Below, piece by piece: positions 26,107-34,428 of a stretch of DNA of 64,000 bases. The stretch is taken from NCBI GenBank assembly GCA_964451415.1, contig CAYVHU010000002.1:62001-126000 (forward strand), in the 5' to 3' direction. The translations under genes and the position numbers were made by a program. The stretch comes from CAYVHU01 sp964451415. GTDB lineage: Bacteria; Pseudomonadota; Alphaproteobacteria; Rhodospirillales; Magnetovibrionaceae. Positions within the stretch are counted from its first letter, which is position 1, and each line of letters starts with the position of its first letter. The notes under the pieces are model-generated. The model ran no database searches, was not told where the DNA came from, and worked only from the letters and a program-made list of their open reading frames with translations.

Positions 26107-27087
26107 TCAGCGTTCGGCCAGCTTGCGTTTCATGATGGCAGAGATGGGAACGATATTCAGGCCCCGCGCCTGCGCGGCGGGAATCCAAGTCTTCAGGACC
26201 TTTATGGTCGCATCGCGAGGATGGCCGATGGCGATGGCGTAGCCGTTCTCGCGCGCCAGCGTCTCGGTCCGTTTGAGCTGTTTGAGAACCTTGTCCGGCG
26301 CGTTGTCGTTATCAAGGAAGACGTTGCGTTCCAAAATGATCATGCCCAGAGTATGCGCAACCTGCATGGCCGTTGTTTTGGCGCTCGTGCGGCTGTCCAG
26401 GAACAACAGGCCGCGGCTTTTAAGGTCCGCCAGAACGACCTTCATGGCGTGGGCGTCTTCGGTAAAACGGCTGCCCATGTGGTTGTTGATGCCGACGTAG
26501 CCCTTGAACCGGCCAAGGCCCCAGTCCAGCATCTTTTTGAGTTGCATATCCGACATGGCACGCATCAATACATGAGGCCCCGGATCAACGTTCTTGCTGG
26601 TGGGCTCCATGGACACGTGCAGCATCAATTCATGACCATAGGTGCGGGCGGCCCGAGTCTGAGCGGGTAGCGCATCGGCATACGTCATAAAAGACAGGGT
26701 TAACGCGGCGGGTTCGTCTTCCCACATGCGTCGCGACCGTTTGCGATCCAGACCCATATCATCAATGACGATGGCAATCATCGGACCGTCGTTTGTCGGC
26801 GTATAGGCAACGGCGTTTTTGCGCCACAACGGTTCCTGAGCCGGCGTCGGCGATGCCGTGCGCGGCGGTGAGTGTACGACCGCAGGGCTGGCGACGCGTG
26901 AAGATGCAGAGGCACGAGACGCACTTTTTAGATTTTGGGTAATTTGTTCAGGCGGCGCCGGGCGCTTGAACAGGACTCCCGCCCCCCAATACCCTGCACC
27001 AAGCGCAAGGCCTATGAGAATCGCAAACGCAATCGCATAGGACGTCGGCACGAGGCCGACCACACGGTTTTTCTTCCGTTCACTCAC
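26107..27087 (-). CDS. Divergent polysaccharide deacetylase family protein
   Basis: A 326-residue protein with a short cytoplasmic segment, one membrane helix (about 16-38), a Pro/Ser/Ala-rich linker and a catalytic-like domain from about 105: MIAIVIDDMGLDRKRSRR, ALTLSFMTYAD, HELMLHVSMEP, NNHMGSRFTED, LLFLDSRTSA and YAIAIGHPRDATI. This is the family once called DUF610 (YibQ-like), a NodB-fold divergent group whose substrate is unsettled. The best start is GTG 27087, which overlaps the end of cueR by 8 bases. An ATG at 27150 would overlap it by 71. Its link to cueR is positional only. Confidence 0.82.
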   Translation of the reverse strand: MSERKKNRVVGLVPTSYAIAFAILIGLALGAGYWGAGVLFKRPAPPEQITQNLKSASRASASSRVASPAVVHSPPRTASPTPAQEPLWRKNAVAYTPTNDGPMIAIVIDDMGLDRKRSRRMWEDEPAALTLSFMTYADALPAQTRAARTYGHELMLHVSMEPTSKNVDPGPHVLMRAMSDMQLKKMLDWGLGRFKGYVGINNHMGSRFTEDAHAMKVVLADLKSRGLLFLDSRTSAKTTAMQVAHTLGMIILERNVFLDNDNAPDKVLKQLKRTETLARENGYAIAIGHPRDATIKVLKTWIPAAQARGLNIVPISAIMKRKLAER

Positions 27088-27487
27088 CGTGATGGCACGG
27101 CCGCCCCGCCAGGCCGTCAAGAATCGGACAGTCCGGACGTTCGTCGCCATGGCAACTTTCTGTCAGGTGCTTCAAGGTATCGCGGATGCTTTCCAGTTCT
27201 GAGATACGTTTTTCAACGTCTTCAATGTGTTTCAGGGCCACACCTTTGACGACGGCGCTGGCGCGGCCTTTGTTACGCCACAAATCCAACAGTCCGGCCA
27301 CATTTTCAACCGAAAACCCGAGAGACCGCGCGCGCCTTATGAAGCGCAACGTTTCCACATCGTTTTCGGCGTAATCGCGATAGCCGTTACGCGCCCGTGT
27401 GGCTTTGGGGATCAGGCCGACACTTTCATAGTAACGGATGGTTTTTGCCGACACACCAGATTGTTTTGCAGCATTGCCGATATTCAT
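27080..27487 (-). CDS. cueR: Copper-responsive MerR-family activator CueR
   Basis: A 135-residue MerR regulator. The DNA-binding domain has AAKQSGVSAKTIRYYESVGLIP and the dimer helix follows. The metal loop matches CueR exactly: Ser at residue 77 and cysteines at 112 and 120 (CHGDERPDC), the combination typical of monovalent Cu/Ag/Au sensors. ATG 27487 lies 2 bases after the copA stop, so cueR is transcribed with copA from a CueR-type promoter, giving positive autoregulation. Confidence 0.93.
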   Translation of the reverse strand: MNIGNAAKQSGVSAKTIRYYESVGLIPKATRARNGYRDYAENDVETLRFIRRARSLGFSVENVAGLLDLWRNKGRASAVVKGVALKHIEDVEKRISELESIRDTLKHLTESCHGDERPDCPILDGLAGRPCHHGE

Positions 27488-27489
27488 AG

Positions 27490-29934
27490 TTAACCTCTGG
27501 GTTTCCAACGTTTCAGCAGCAAAGAGTTACTCACGACAGAGACGGAACTCATGGCCATGGCAGCCCCGGCGATTACGGGGTTCAGAAACCCGCCTGCGGC
27601 CAGGGGAAGCGCGATGACATTGTAGACGAAAGCCCAGAACAGATTCTGTCGAATTTTTATGATCGTGGCGTGGGATATGGATAGCGCCTGGGCCACCAGT
27701 TCAGGATTGGCGCGCATCAAGGTGATGCCCGCCGTATGCATGGCGACGTCCGTCCCCGTTCCCATGGCGATGCCGATATCCGCCTGCGCCAGGGCCGGCG
27801 CATCGTTCACGCCGTCTCCGACCATGGCCACTTTGATGCCGGAAGATTGCAGGCTTTTCACTTTTTCGGCCTTATCTTCGGGGCGGACTTCGGCAATCAC
27901 ATCGTCAACACCCAGTTTCGCCGCCACAGCATGAGCCGTGCGTTCATTGTCGCCGGTCAGCATGACCGGATGCAGGCCTTGTTTTAACAATCCGGCAATG
28001 GCCGTACCGGCACTTTCGCGCGGCAAGTCGCCGGCCGCGATATAGCCCAGCAATAAAGGACCATCGGCGATCCACATAACCGTTTCGCCTTGATGTTCGC
28101 GCTGTACGGCGGCGTCTTCCAAAGACGAGGTGTCAATGCCGTTTTCCGCCATAAAGGCACGGTTGCCGATGCGTATATCGCGTTTAACGTCCCCGTCCAT
28201 CCATTGCGCTTCGATGCCCCGACCCGGGATTGCGGTGAAGCCCGTCAGTTCGCTCATGTTCTGATCCCCGGCACGATCCAGGATGGCGTGCGCCAAAGGA
28301 TGTTCGCTGCCCTGCTGTGCCGTGGCGGCAAGCAGAACCAGGGCGTCTTGATCCATAGATTGACCGGCCGTTAGAACTTCGCTCACGCGCGGCCGGCCTT
28401 CGGTCAACGTTCCGGTCTTGTCGAAAACGACGGTTTTGACCTGATGGGCGTTTTCCAGCGCTTCGGCGTCCTTGATCAGGATGCCGTGGCGGGCCGCAGC
28501 GCCCGTGCCGACCATAATGGCGGTCGGTGTGGCAAGGCCCAAGGCGCACGGGCAGGCAACGACCAGCACCGTAACGGCATTGATCAGTCCCACTTCCCAG
28601 CCATAGCCGGCAAGCCACCAGCCCAACCAGGTCGATGCCGCCACAAAAACCACGGTGGGTACGAAAATAGCGGCGATCTTATCGACCAGACGTTGGACGG
28701 GGGCCTTGGAAGCCTGGGCGTTCTGGATCAGGTGAATAATGCCCGAAAGGGTGCTTTCGGAACCGACGCGCGTAGCGCGCACGCGCACCAGACCATCGGC
28801 ATTGATCGCCCCACCGGTCACGGTGTCGCCAATACCTTTGAGCACGGGCAGACTTTCACCGGTGAGCAGGCTTTCATCCATTGAAGTTTGACCGAACACG
28901 ACTTCACCATCGACGGGAACGCGTTCGCCGGGTTTGACGATGATGATATCGTCCACTTTGACCTGATTGGCGGGAATTTCAACTTCCTGGCCGTCCGCGG
29001 AAAGCACCCGCGCCGTTTCCGGGCGTAGTTTCATCAAGGCCCGGATCGCACCGGTGGTGCCGCGTTTGGCGCGGCTTTCCATGAACCGGCCCAGTAAAAC
29101 CAGGGTAATGACGGTTGCGGCGGCATCGAAATACAGATGCCCCACGTCCAGGCCCGGATAGATGACGCGCCATGTACTCAAGGTCCATGCGGCCATGGTG
29201 CCCATGACGACCAGAAGATCCATGTTGCCGCTGCCGGCGCGCAACGACTTATACGCCGGGCGGTAAAATCGTGCTCCCGCACCGAATTGAACAATGGAAG
29301 CCAGCACAAGCTGTACCCATGGCGACACGATGACGATGCTGCTGCCCGACGCCGTCCAGGCCAACTGCAACCACAGCGGAACCGTCAAAAGCGCGGCGAT
29401 GATCAGATTCAGGCGGTCGCGGCGTAGGCGTTTTTGGGCCTTTTCCTCATCCGCCTTGCCGAAACTCTCGCCGTCCTCGACCACCGTGGCGCTGTAACCT
29501 GATTTTTCCACCGCGCGCATGACCTCCGCCATGGCGGCATCGCCCAGGGAAATGTGGGCGCGTTCCGTCGCCAAATTAACGGAAATGTCGCTGACGCCTT
29601 CCACCTTGGCGATCGCCTTTTCCACGCGCGCCACGCACGATGCACACGTCATGCCGCCAATGGCCAATTCGATTTCGCGATCCGGAACGCTAAACCCTGT
29701 TTTTTCGATCGCGGCCTTGATCGCAGCGGTGTCAACCTTGGCGGGATCGAACTTCACATCCGCGCTTTCGGTGGTCAGATTGACCACTGCGGAGAAAATC
29801 CCGTCCACCTTGTTCAGTTGGCGTTCGATACGCGCCGAACACGACGCGCACGTCATGCCGCCAACCGGCAGCGTGATATGTGCGGCCTTGAGGGCGGATT
29901 CATGTAGCTTTGCAGTCGAGGCTTCATGCGGCAT
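27490..29934 (-). CDS. copA: Cu(I)-exporting P1B-type ATPase
   Basis: Pumps Cu(I) out of the cytoplasm. The 814 residues have two N-terminal HMA domains with GMTCASC (Cys 29/32 and 97/100), eight membrane helices, the CPC metal site in VACPCALGLATPTAI, the phosphorylated DKTGTLTEG, the TGD loop, and GDGVNDAPALAQAD. It is the first gene of copA-cueR and sits behind a clear CueR promoter. Length and motif order are those of a full-size CopA. Confidence 0.97.
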   Translation of the reverse strand: MPHEASTAKLHESALKAAHITLPVGGMTCASCSARIERQLNKVDGIFSAVVNLTTESADVKFDPAKVDTAAIKAAIEKTGFSVPDREIELAIGGMTCASCVARVEKAIAKVEGVSDISVNLATERAHISLGDAAMAEVMRAVEKSGYSATVVEDGESFGKADEEKAQKRLRRDRLNLIIAALLTVPLWLQLAWTASGSSIVIVSPWVQLVLASIVQFGAGARFYRPAYKSLRAGSGNMDLLVVMGTMAAWTLSTWRVIYPGLDVGHLYFDAAATVITLVLLGRFMESRAKRGTTGAIRALMKLRPETARVLSADGQEVEIPANQVKVDDIIIVKPGERVPVDGEVVFGQTSMDESLLTGESLPVLKGIGDTVTGGAINADGLVRVRATRVGSESTLSGIIHLIQNAQASKAPVQRLVDKIAAIFVPTVVFVAASTWLGWWLAGYGWEVGLINAVTVLVVACPCALGLATPTAIMVGTGAAARHGILIKDAEALENAHQVKTVVFDKTGTLTEGRPRVSEVLTAGQSMDQDALVLLAATAQQGSEHPLAHAILDRAGDQNMSELTGFTAIPGRGIEAQWMDGDVKRDIRIGNRAFMAENGIDTSSLEDAAVQREHQGETVMWIADGPLLLGYIAAGDLPRESAGTAIAGLLKQGLHPVMLTGDNERTAHAVAAKLGVDDVIAEVRPEDKAEKVKSLQSSGIKVAMVGDGVNDAPALAQADIGIAMGTGTDVAMHTAGITLMRANPELVAQALSISHATIIKIRQNLFWAFVYNVIALPLAAGGFLNPVIAGAAMAMSSVSVVSNSLLLKRWKPRG

Positions 29935-29964
29935 CGGTTCAACCTTCCATTAGAGTTGAAGCTT

Positions 29965-29995
29965 AATATAAACCTTCCTAATACAGGAAGGTCAA
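29965..29995 (-). promoter_or_regulatory. CueR-type promoter of copA-cueR
   Basis: On the minus strand TTGACC (29990-29995) and TATATT (29965-29970) are separated by 19 bases. The spacer region holds a perfect dyad, ACCTTCC-N7-GGAAGGT (29972-29992), the established CueR operator pattern. Confidence 0.88.
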
Positions 29996-30000
29996 GCCCC

Positions 30001-31377
30001 CTAACATTCCGTCACATTGACGGCCAATCCTCCCTGGCTGGTCTCTTTATATTTGTTGAGCATATCCTCGCCGGTGGCCTTCATGGTGGCAATGGCGCTG
30101 TCCAGCGGCACGAAGTGCGAACCGTTGCCTTTGAGCGCCAGCGAGGCGGCGTTGATGGCCTTCACCGCGCCCATGGCGTTGCGTTCGATGCACGGCACCT
30201 GCACAAGCCCGCCGACGGGATCGCAGGTCATGCCGAGGTGATGTTCCAGGGCAATCTCCGCGGCGTTCTCCACCTGTTCGTTGCTGCCGCCGAGCGCCGC
30301 GCACAAGCCCGCCGCCGCCATGGCCGAGGCCGAACCGACTTCGCCCTGACAGCCGACCTCGGCCCCGGAGATCGAAGCGTTGTACTTGATCAAGCCGCCG
30401 ATGGACGCCGCCACCAAAAGGAATTCATGGATTCCGGGACGATCCGCGCCGGGACAAAAATCCAGATAATAGCGGATAACGGCCGGGATAATCCCCGCTG
30501 CGCCATTGGTGGGCGCGGTAACGATGCGTCCACCCGCCGCGTTTTCCTCGTTTACCGCGATGGCGTAGACACTGATCCAATCCATCACCGTATGAGGATA
30601 TTTGGTGTTGTTTCGATCCTCAGCCATCAACTGCGTTTTGATGCGTTTGGCGCGACGCATGATGCCCAGTCCCCCCGGCAATCCGCCGTCGTTTTGCAAG
30701 CCGCGTTCGATCGACGCGCTCATGGCTTGCCAGACGGCATCCAGCCCGTCGTCCAAGGCCTGCGCATTCATCATCGCCGATTCGTTGGCGCGCTTCATCT
30801 CGGCGATGCGAAGTCCGCCATGCGAACCCATGGCCAGCATTTGCGCCGCCGTGCCATAAGCATAGGGGACCTCTTCGACTTTTTTCAGGTCCTTCGGGTC
30901 TTGGAAGGCCTTCAACTCGGCATCATTGAGCACAAAGCCGCCGCCGACGGAATAAAAAGTTTCTTCGCGCACTGCCGTTGCATTTTCGTCAAAAGCTCGA
31001 AACGTCATGGCGTTGGGATGGGCCGGAAGAATGCGATCGGTGCGGAAGGCAATATCCGCCTGGGGATCGAAGCGGGCCTCGCCATCGCCCGGCAATATGA
31101 TACGATTGCGCTGCGCCAGGGCATTTAACAGGCCTTCGATCTCATCGGGGTCCACGGTGTCGGGACGGCATCCCATCAAGCCCAGCGCCACGGCGCGATC
31201 CGTGCCGTGGCCCCTGCCCGTCAACGCCAGGGAACCATAAAGCGCGACCGCGATGTGTTCGACGCGCATTCGCGTAAGGGCACAGACAAACCGTCTAGCG
31301 GCAAGCATCGGACCGACGGTATGCGAACTGGACGGCCCGATGCCGATCTTGAACATATCGAAGACACTTAAAAACAT
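30001..31377 (-). CDS. sda: L-serine ammonia-lyase (iron-sulfur type)
   Basis: Deaminates L-serine to pyruvate with a 4Fe-4S cluster. The 458 residues open with SVFDMFKIGIGPSSSHTVGPM, contain the alpha-domain YNASISGAEVGCQGEVGSAS, EHHLGMTCDPVGG and CIERNAMGAVKAI with cluster cysteines, and end in the conserved GGLAVNVTEC. Fused alpha and beta domains make the single-chain form. ATG 31377 matches the family start. The open frame to 31533 is rejected. It ends 6 bases before the copA promoter and diverges from trpG. Confidence 0.95.
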   Translation of the reverse strand: MFLSVFDMFKIGIGPSSSHTVGPMLAARRFVCALTRMRVEHIAVALYGSLALTGRGHGTDRAVALGLMGCRPDTVDPDEIEGLLNALAQRNRIILPGDGEARFDPQADIAFRTDRILPAHPNAMTFRAFDENATAVREETFYSVGGGFVLNDAELKAFQDPKDLKKVEEVPYAYGTAAQMLAMGSHGGLRIAEMKRANESAMMNAQALDDGLDAVWQAMSASIERGLQNDGGLPGGLGIMRRAKRIKTQLMAEDRNNTKYPHTVMDWISVYAIAVNEENAAGGRIVTAPTNGAAGIIPAVIRYYLDFCPGADRPGIHEFLLVAASIGGLIKYNASISGAEVGCQGEVGSASAMAAAGLCAALGGSNEQVENAAEIALEHHLGMTCDPVGGLVQVPCIERNAMGAVKAINAASLALKGNGSHFVPLDSAIATMKATGEDMLNKYKETSQGGLAVNVTEC

Positions 31378-31482
31378 AGGAGGGATTCCCGTGATACCGG
31401 CCTTGACGCTTCCAAGGCGGCGCTGCATTCTGGCAAGCTTGAATCTTTGGCGAAAGTTTATCTCGAACGGCACCGTATTGAA

Positions 31483-32070
31483 ATGTTTCTGCTTATCGAT
31501 AATTACGACAGTTTCACCTACAATCTGCTGCACATTTTGGGTGAATTGGGCGCCGAGGTCGAGGTGAAACGCAACGACGCCTTAAGCGCCGCGCAGGCGG
31601 TGAGCAGCGGCTACGAGGGCATTGTGGTGTCCCCCGGTCCGGGCGTCCCGGAGCAAGCGGGCGTTTGTCTCGATGTGATCGCACAAGCACCCTTGGATCT
31701 TCCCATTTTCGGTGTGTGTCTGGGCCATCAGGCCATTGGTCAGCATTTCGGTGCGCGCGTGGCGCGCGCGCCCGCACCCATGCACGGCAAGGTTTCGATG
31801 ATCGAACACACGGGCCGGGGCGTCTTTCAAGGCTTGCCGTCCCCCCTGGCGTGCACACGCTATCACTCCTTGGTGGTGGAACGCGACGGCTTGCCCGCGT
31901 GTCTTGAAATCACGGCCCACAGCGACGACGGTGTGATCCAGGGCCTACAGCACAAAACACGGCCTATCTTTGGCGTACAGTTCCACCCCGAAAGCATCGC
32001 TTCGGAACATGGCCGTGAGATTTTACAGAACTTCATCGCCACGACAAAAAATGGAAAAATCGCCGCATGA
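31483..32070 (+). CDS. trpG: Anthranilate synthase component II (glutamine amidotransferase)
   Basis: Supplies ammonia to TrpE. The 195 residues begin MFLLIDNYDSFTYNLL and have the oxyanion-hole VSPGPGVPEQAG, nucleophile Cys in FGVCLGHQAIGQ (about residue 80) and the His/Glu pair in VQFHPESIASEHG. ATG 31483 fits the family, although a TTG at 31447 in frame is possible and the ribosome binding site is weak. It overlaps trpD by 4 bases. A second role with p-aminobenzoate synthase is possible in bacteria with one such subunit. Confidence 0.95.
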   Translation: MFLLIDNYDSFTYNLLHILGELGAEVEVKRNDALSAAQAVSSGYEGIVVSPGPGVPEQAGVCLDVIAQAPLDLPIFGVCLGHQAIGQHFGARVARAPAPMHGKVSMIEHTGRGVFQGLPSPLACTRYHSLVVERDGLPACLEITAHSDDGVIQGLQHKTRPIFGVQFHPESIASEHGREILQNFIATTKNGKIAA

Positions 32071-33122
32071 ACAATAGCCTCACCGCCTTGAAACCCATCC
32101 TCGCCGAAGTCGCCGACGGCCACAGCCTCAGTACCGCCAAGGCCGAAGAAGCTTTTGAAATCATCATGTCGGGCGGTGCCACGACGGCGCAGATCGCGGG
32201 CTTTCTGATGGCCCTTCGGGTGCGCGGTGAGACGGTGGATGAAATCACCGGCGCGGTCACGATCATGCGTGAAAAAGCGTTGAAAATTTCAGCGCCGCCA
32301 AACGCCATTGATATTGTGGGCACCGGCGGCGATGCCTCGGGGACATATAATATTTCCACCGGCGCGGCCCTGGTCACGGCGGCATGCGGCGTGCCGGTCG
32401 CCAAGCATGGCAACCGCGCCCTGTCCAGCAAATCCGGTACGGCGGACGTGTTAAGCGCGCTTGGCGTCAACTTGGAATGCGACATGAAGCTGGTGAAGCG
32501 CGCTTTGTGGGAAGCGCAGATCGGTTTCCTGCTGGCCCCGCGTCACCATGCGGCCATGAAATATGTCATGCCCGCGCGCATCGAAATGGGCGTGCGCACC
32601 ATCTTCAACCTGCTGGGACCACTGTCCAATCCCGCCGGGGTCAAGCGTCAGTTGACCGGCGCCTATGCGCGCGCCTGGATCGCGCCCATGGCGCGGACCC
32701 TGGGCAATCTGGGTACGGAAATGGCGTGGGTGGTGCACGGTTCGGACGGACTGGACGAAATCACCACCACCGGGTCGACCTTCGTTGCTGAAATCAAAGA
32801 CGGGACGCTTCGTGAATTCGAAATCGCGCCCGCGGACGCGGGCCTGCCCGTGGCGCGCCCCGAAGACTTAAAAGGCGGCACGCCGGAACACAACGCGGAC
32901 GCCATGCGCGCCTTGCTGCAGGGCGAAAAAAGCGCTTTTCGCGACTGTGTGGTGTTCAACGCCGCCGCCGCGTTGCTGATCGCGGGAAAGACGATGGATT
33001 TAAAAGACGGCGCGGCTCAGGCCCAGGGCGTCATTGACGACGGAAAGGCTATGGATACCTTGGAAGACTTGATCAACATCACCAACGACGACACCGTCAT
33101 GAGCGACGAAGTCGGCGGTTGA
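32067..33122 (+). CDS. trpD: Anthranilate phosphoribosyltransferase
   Basis: Transfers phosphoribose from PRPP to anthranilate. The 351 residues show VDIVGTGGDASGTYNISTG (about 75-93), KHGNRALSSKSGTADVLSALG, and MGVRTIFNLLGPLSNPAG. The ATG overlaps the trpG stop (ATGA). Its own stop is overlapped by the in-frame TTG before trpC. The gene is the middle of a tight trpGDC set. Confidence 0.96.
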   Translation: MNNSLTALKPILAEVADGHSLSTAKAEEAFEIIMSGGATTAQIAGFLMALRVRGETVDEITGAVTIMREKALKISAPPNAIDIVGTGGDASGTYNISTGAALVTAACGVPVAKHGNRALSSKSGTADVLSALGVNLECDMKLVKRALWEAQIGFLLAPRHHAAMKYVMPARIEMGVRTIFNLLGPLSNPAGVKRQLTGAYARAWIAPMARTLGNLGTEMAWVVHGSDGLDEITTTGSTFVAEIKDGTLREFEIAPADAGLPVARPEDLKGGTPEHNADAMRALLQGEKSAFRDCVVFNAAAALLIAGKTMDLKDGAAQAQGVIDDGKAMDTLEDLINITNDDTVMSDEVGG

Positions 33123-33127
33123 AGGCC

Positions 33128-33949
33128 ATGATAAACATGTCAAGAACGATGCCCGATATTCTCGAAGAAATCTGCGCCAGCAAACACGACCACGTCTTGA
33201 CGTGCAAGGCGCTGCGCGGCCAGAACGACGTCGAGGCTGCGGCCCGCCGCGCCAGCGCGCCGCGCGGTTTCGCCAAGGCCTTGAAATTCGCCGTGGCCGA
33301 CGGACAATACGGCTTGATTGCGGAGATCAAGAAAGCCTCACCGTCACGCGGTTTGATCCGTGCGGACTTCGCCCCCCCCGCCCTGGCCAGAGCCTATGCT
33401 GTGGGCGGCGCGACGTGCCTTTCTGTGCTTACCGACGTCAAATACTTTCAAGGCCGTGATGAAGATCTGGTCCAGGCGCGAACGGCGGTGGACCTGCCCG
33501 TTTTGCGCAAGGACTTCATGGTGGACCCCTATCAGGTGTTCGAGGCTCGGGCCTTGGGCGCGGACTGTATCTTGCTCATCATGGCGGCGTTGGGGAACGA
33601 CCAGGCCGCCGAACTGGAAAGCGTGGCCGTGGAACTGGGCATGGACGTCTTGATAGAGGTCCACGACGCCGGTGAAATGACGCGTGCGCTCACATTGGAA
33701 AGCGAACTGATCGGCATCAACAACCGTAACCTCAGAACCCTTGATATCAACCTGGAAACGACGCCGGACCTTGCCCGGATGGTGCCAAAAGACCACGTGA
33801 TCGTGTCTGAAAGCGGTTTGTATACCCCCGACGACTTGAAACGTATGGCCGAAGTGGGCGCGCACTGTTTCTTGATTGGGGAAAGCCTCATGCGTCAGGC
33901 GGACGTCGAAGCCGCCACCCGCGCACTTTTAGGGGCTCACCATGGCTGA
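33128..33949 (+). CDS. trpC: Indole-3-glycerol phosphate synthase
   Basis: Ring closure to indoleglycerol phosphate. The 273 residues carry YGLIAEIKKASPSRGLI (catalytic Lys), CLSVLTDVKYFQG, LPVLRKDFMVDPYQV, LIEVHDAGEMTRAL, GINNRNLRTLDINL and VSESGLYTPDD. The start is uncertain: ATG 33128, ATG 33137 and TTG 33119 (which overlaps the trpD stop) are all in frame. I use 33128. There is no PRA-isomerase (trpF) fusion. It overlaps moaC by 8 bases. Confidence 0.94.
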   Translation: MINMSRTMPDILEEICASKHDHVLTCKALRGQNDVEAAARRASAPRGFAKALKFAVADGQYGLIAEIKKASPSRGLIRADFAPPALARAYAVGGATCLSVLTDVKYFQGRDEDLVQARTAVDLPVLRKDFMVDPYQVFEARALGADCILLIMAALGNDQAAELESVAVELGMDVLIEVHDAGEMTRALTLESELIGINNRNLRTLDINLETTPDLARMVPKDHVIVSESGLYTPDDLKRMAEVGAHCFLIGESLMRQADVEAATRALLGAHHG

Positions 33950-34418
33950 GTTCACGCACGTGGACGACGCGGGGAACGCCCGCATGGTGGACGTGGGCGC
34001 CAAGAACGTCACACAACGCACGGCCACCGCCAGAGGTTCGGTCCTCATGAATGCGGAAACCCTCGAAAAAATTCAGGCACATGACTTTAAAAAAGGCGAC
34101 GTGTTGTCGGTCGCGCAACTGGCGGGCGTCATGGGGGCGAAAAAAACCCCCGACCTGATCCCCCTGTGTCACCCTTTGATGTTGAACGCGATCGACGTCG
34201 AACTTCGCATTGATGCGCCGCGCGGGGCCGTGGACATCGAAGCGACATGCAAACTTTCCGGGCGCACGGGCGTGGAAATGGAGGCCCTTACGGCCGTTTC
34301 CATTGCCGCGCTCACGCTCTACGACATGTGCAAGTCCGTGGACAAGGCCATGCGTATTACGGATATTCGCCTGGTGCACAAGGCCGGCGGAAAGTCCGGT
34401 GAATTTACAGCGGATTAA
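33942..34418 (+). CDS. moaC: Cyclic pyranopterin monophosphate synthase
   Basis: Second step of molybdenum cofactor synthesis, after MoaA. The 158 residues show HVDDAGNARMVDVGAK, AGVMGAKKTPDLIPLCHPL (substrate-binding), EATCKLSGRTGVEMEALTA and LYDMCKSVDKAM. The start overlaps the trpC end by 8 bases, so translation is coupled to the tryptophan genes. moeA follows 10 bases later. Confidence 0.96.
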   Translation: MAEFTHVDDAGNARMVDVGAKNVTQRTATARGSVLMNAETLEKIQAHDFKKGDVLSVAQLAGVMGAKKTPDLIPLCHPLMLNAIDVELRIDAPRGAVDIEATCKLSGRTGVEMEALTAVSIAALTLYDMCKSVDKAMRITDIRLVHKAGGKSGEFTAD

Positions 34419-34428
34419 GGGGCCTGTC

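Noticed and set aside
29926..31128. 400-codon plus-strand frame opposite sda
   Set aside because: Antisense shadow of the L-serine dehydratase gene, without ribosome binding site or homology.
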